From contig JADNYV010000036.1 in assembly GCA_015501055.1 (NCBI GenBank), positions 62,001 to 126,000 on the forward strand: 64,000 nucleotides of DNA, read 5' to 3'. The DNA comes from Mucidula mucida. Lineage: Eukaryota; Basidiomycota; Agaricomycetes; Agaricales; Physalacriaceae. The position numbers were made by a program, and so were the translations under genes. This document shows positions 60,962 to 64,000 of the stretch, piece by piece. Numbering within the stretch: the stretch's first letter is position 1; every line of letters begins with the position of its first letter. Under the pieces are notes generated by a model, which was not told where the DNA came from, did not search any database, and saw only the letters and a program-made list of their open reading frames with translations.

Positions 60962-63900
60962 TGTGGGAATGGGGGATATTCTAGTGGGGCGCAGGAAGGA
61001 CGAGGGAAAAGTGGCGGAGTAATGGGAAACAGATCGCAACGCGTTGTTTCGTTTTATAGGAGCGGACTCGGCAATTGCCGGCGATTGTTCTGGAGTCAGC
61101 CGAACCGAGTCACTGCATGCTAGAGCGTCTCTAGCCATATCCAGATGACATTATCCTTTCGGTCTTTCCTGTTCCCTCCGCGCGTACTGCTCTTTGACAA
61201 CGTACCTCCGTTGCTCAGTATGGTCCGTGAGTGGGCGATGCGAGAATCACTGCGGTGCCACATGTGTCATGGGAATAAACAGAGGCGTCCGTTACGGCGA
61301 CTAAGAAAGCCGTCGATCCCTGCTGTCCTGTGCGTTTCAATGAGCCAAACACCGATTCGGAAGAGAGAACTCGGTTCAATTGGATGACGGCTCGGGATAG
61401 AATGAGTCAGAGGGGTGACGTATGTCACAGTGTGTGCAAATCTGACATCATAGAAATGCCATAGAAGGCTATTCGTCATGAGTGACCAACACAGCTTTAT
61501 GCTGAAGCTTACACCTGTGGCAGTGATTTGTGAGAACGTTGCTAGTAGAAAAAGCCGGTACTGCGGTGGGCGATCCACGGAGACTAGCAAAAAGGGTATC
61601 ATTTAATTCCGAAAGCAGTTCTGTGAGCATCGTGGTGTGCGAGTCACCGGAATCACTAAAATGACTCGGGCGCACGTATTCAATTCGCGTCAAGGATACG
61701 CAAGTGTTGCATATGGCGCGATAAAAAGATCTGACTTGCTCACCGAAGAGGACACTGTCGGCTGCGTGGAGGCGATCCAATGGCAGTTACTGTAGCAAGC
61801 TTCTGAGTATAGAAGATCAACAGAATGCATAGCACGAAGCTATACGTGTGAAAGCAAGCCGCATTATGGGTGCATATGTACATTGGCTCAGGAAACTTCA
61901 AGGTTCCGCACAACACAGCCTCACCATCCCGACAATTCTCCAAAGCGCAGGCAATTCAATTCATCGCCTCTCCCCACACAACGTCAGCCTTACGTGGAAG
62001 CAGGAGAAATGACCAAAGTACTAGAAACTTCGAGTATTATGACATCACACATCACACGAGTCGTCGTCAACAAAATACTTTTTCTCTGCAACAATTATAC
62101 ATTTCAAGCGACCCATACAACAGCCTGGCTATGATTGATTTAGAGCTAGAGCTGCGACCACCCCTCCTGTGAACGTGGAGGCGAGGCGTGACTGTACTGT
62201 GAGCGACAATGGTCGGACGCAATGTTAGACGGGTCCGATTTGCCATGGCGCGGCAGCACACGTCGGGTCGTTGTTTACTCTACATGGATCGATTAGCGAC
62301 TGAGGGCAGGGCACGCGCAAAGGATACGCACTGGAACGAGCCCTCATCTTTCTGCGCTTGCGCCTAAGTCTGCGGGACCTCTTTTTCTTCCACTTTTCTC
62401 TCATTCTGTAGAGGTAGATGTCAGTAGAGGAAAATGCACAGAACAGACGAATACGCACTTGATGTAGTGTGAGTGGAGCTGAAGGTGGAGAGTAGACGGA
62501 TGGCCATCAGGGTATGCCTAAACCTGTACAGCTGTTACTCAGCGGTTCCCACACTGATCGGTTGATGCCGGAGGTCATTCCGCCTTGAAGTTTGGATGCT
62601 TTACAGTACTTCCATCGTGCAATGAGCATATTATTATCACTGCTACACTGAAACTCGGACTCGAACAATCATCTCGACTCCTTGCTGGCATCTCCTTTGC
62701 ACCACTCCTGAAGTGTCGTTCTAATCCGTTTTGATATCCTGACATTGTTCCCTGGTCAAGTTCTTACTTAATACAACCTGCTGCCATTCGTCTCTTAGCT
62801 TGATACCGTTCCACTTGACTTGGCCACGCTCACTGGGATGTAATACCTTCCTCTACTCCGCAGCACTTGTTCGTGGGGATGTACCATGCGTACCTACTTT
62901 CGGGGGTTCCATCAGCGTCTCAATATTCAATGACTATCTGAGCTCCCACGGTAAGTTGTATATTGTCTCTGCCAGAAATATAACCTTGGCGTATTTCAAG
63001 AAACAACCAAAATCAATGCACAGTCTCTTCTTCAAACGGGTGTATTGTATTACTTGATTCTAATCACGCTTTCAACAGCACCTATCGGCGTCTTCTATAA
63101 ACGTATTCATACGCACCCGATATCTCCCGCTCTTGAAAGACAGCTCGCTACTCGTACGTACTTTCGATCGGGCAAGACCATACTTGACGCGTCGGCCTTT
63201 CTGGCCAACTCTAGCGCCACGATTAGTGTATCCTACCTGGGCTACCCGCTCCGGTCTCTATTCAATGCCGGTTGACTTGGTGTTGCTTCGTCGGAAATCG
63301 AGCTGGTTTGTAACCGAGTTTGCAAAGGCTGGAAGGTGCCTCCCGCGTTTAATGCAGCACGCTAAAAGGTTGTTATGTATCTCGACTGTGTTCTTCGTCT
63401 CGGCGTCTGGGTAAGTCTACCGCGTTGGTGAAATTGCATGACTATACGCCATGCTATCAGTCGTCGATGCAGTACCGTCAATGTCTATTGTTTTGTTGTT
63501 GACCCTAGTCCTTTGCCAGGTCTTTGCATCGCTCCTTTGCGGTAAGCCTTAGTCTTTTTCTTCCTTGTCAGTTTCTGTCGGAAATGGATTCTTGTCATTT
63601 TGTCCTGAGATAATCATGATTGTCCGACATCTGCTCAGTGCTGATGGCCGCTGAGGCTCTTGTCATTCTGCACGTTGATGTTACACATTTAGCGCACGCC
63701 AGACGTCGATGGCCTTTTAACCGTCCGTGATGTGTACACACTCGTTCACTGATGCGCTCTTGATACGAGCATTATCTTCAACTACGGAGGGTCCTGGGGG
63801 TGCTTTTCACTTGAGTTGATTAAGGACCTAATAGATCGCCAAATTGGAAGGAAAATCTTCGTCGTCGTCGCTGATGGCATCAGAGGGATTGACGCGACAA

Positions 63901-64000
63901 CAGCGTGCAGCGGGTCGATAGCCATTGGTTGTTTTATAACTGCCATCTATGAATGTGAAGCGATGTTCGCGCGCTGAGTGTAAGAGATGGTGATGCAGTC
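60962..64000. other. No supported gene to the window end
   Basis: About 3 kb of short frames. Around 62.8-63.5 kb several plus-strand frames have mixed hydrophobic texture, possibly a decayed or spliced membrane protein, but no junction set gives a known domain. A gene running off the right edge cannot be excluded. Confidence 0.4.

Noticed and set aside
62800..63414. Plus-strand frames near the right edge as a membrane protein
   Set aside because: No consistent chain of exons or known domain; left as unassigned.

Overview
The window looks like nuclear DNA of a filamentous basidiomycete, most likely a mushroom-forming Agaricomycete. Genes are split by many short introns (about 45-60 nt) with GT(A/G)NGT donors, CTAAC/CTGAC branch points and YAG acceptors. 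Several protein types are typical of this group: an F-box/LRR protein, a Zn2Cys6/fungal_trans regulator, a TmpA-like flavoprotein, an RCR-like PY-motif protein and a CPAF-like S41 peptidase. There are no operons, rRNAs or CRISPR arrays. I rebuilt gene models by joining open frames at GT-AG junctions and checking phase; where the phase could not be closed, I say so.

Layout. 2-10.4 kb: a POP8-like RNase P/MRP subunit (-), an RCR-like membrane protein (+), a TmpA-like membrane flavoprotein (-) and a WrbA/Pst2-type quinone reductase (+). 11.5-23 kb: an F-box/LRR gene carrying a frameshift, an intact metallo-beta-lactamase (lactonase-like) gene and its decayed partial copy, two unknown genes sharing a duplicated 3' end, and an ARF-family GTPase with a long C-terminal extension. 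23-26 kb: AT-richer and gene-poor, with a complete hAT-type MITE (8-bp target duplication) and a remnant of a fungal STAND/NLR N-terminal domain. 27-34 kb: ATP17 (ATP synthase subunit f), two CCCH zinc-finger paralogues in opposite orientation, a multipass membrane protein with a Glu-rich tail, a palindromic foldback and tRNA-Arg(CCG). 35-43.5 kb: a coiled-coil protein, a mitochondrial antiquitin-type aldehyde dehydrogenase (15 exons) and JIP5/WDR55. 45-51 kb: a 13-exon Zn2Cys6 regulator, a small cysteine-rich protein and a basidiomycete hypothetical protein. 53.7-61 kb: a secreted S41 peptidase, a small acidic protein and a small heat-shock protein. The last 3 kb hold nothing I can name.

The genes are mostly independent housekeeping or stress genes: RNA processing (POP8, JIP5), mitochondrial energy and lysine catabolism (ATP17, antiquitin), redox and proteostasis (quinone reductase, TmpA-like, Hsp20). 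I see no convincing multigene novel system. The most notable signals are the hAT MITE with clustered subterminal motifs, four micro-exons of 9-12 nt in three genes, the GTPase fusion, two GC-AG introns and several cases of duplication followed by decay.
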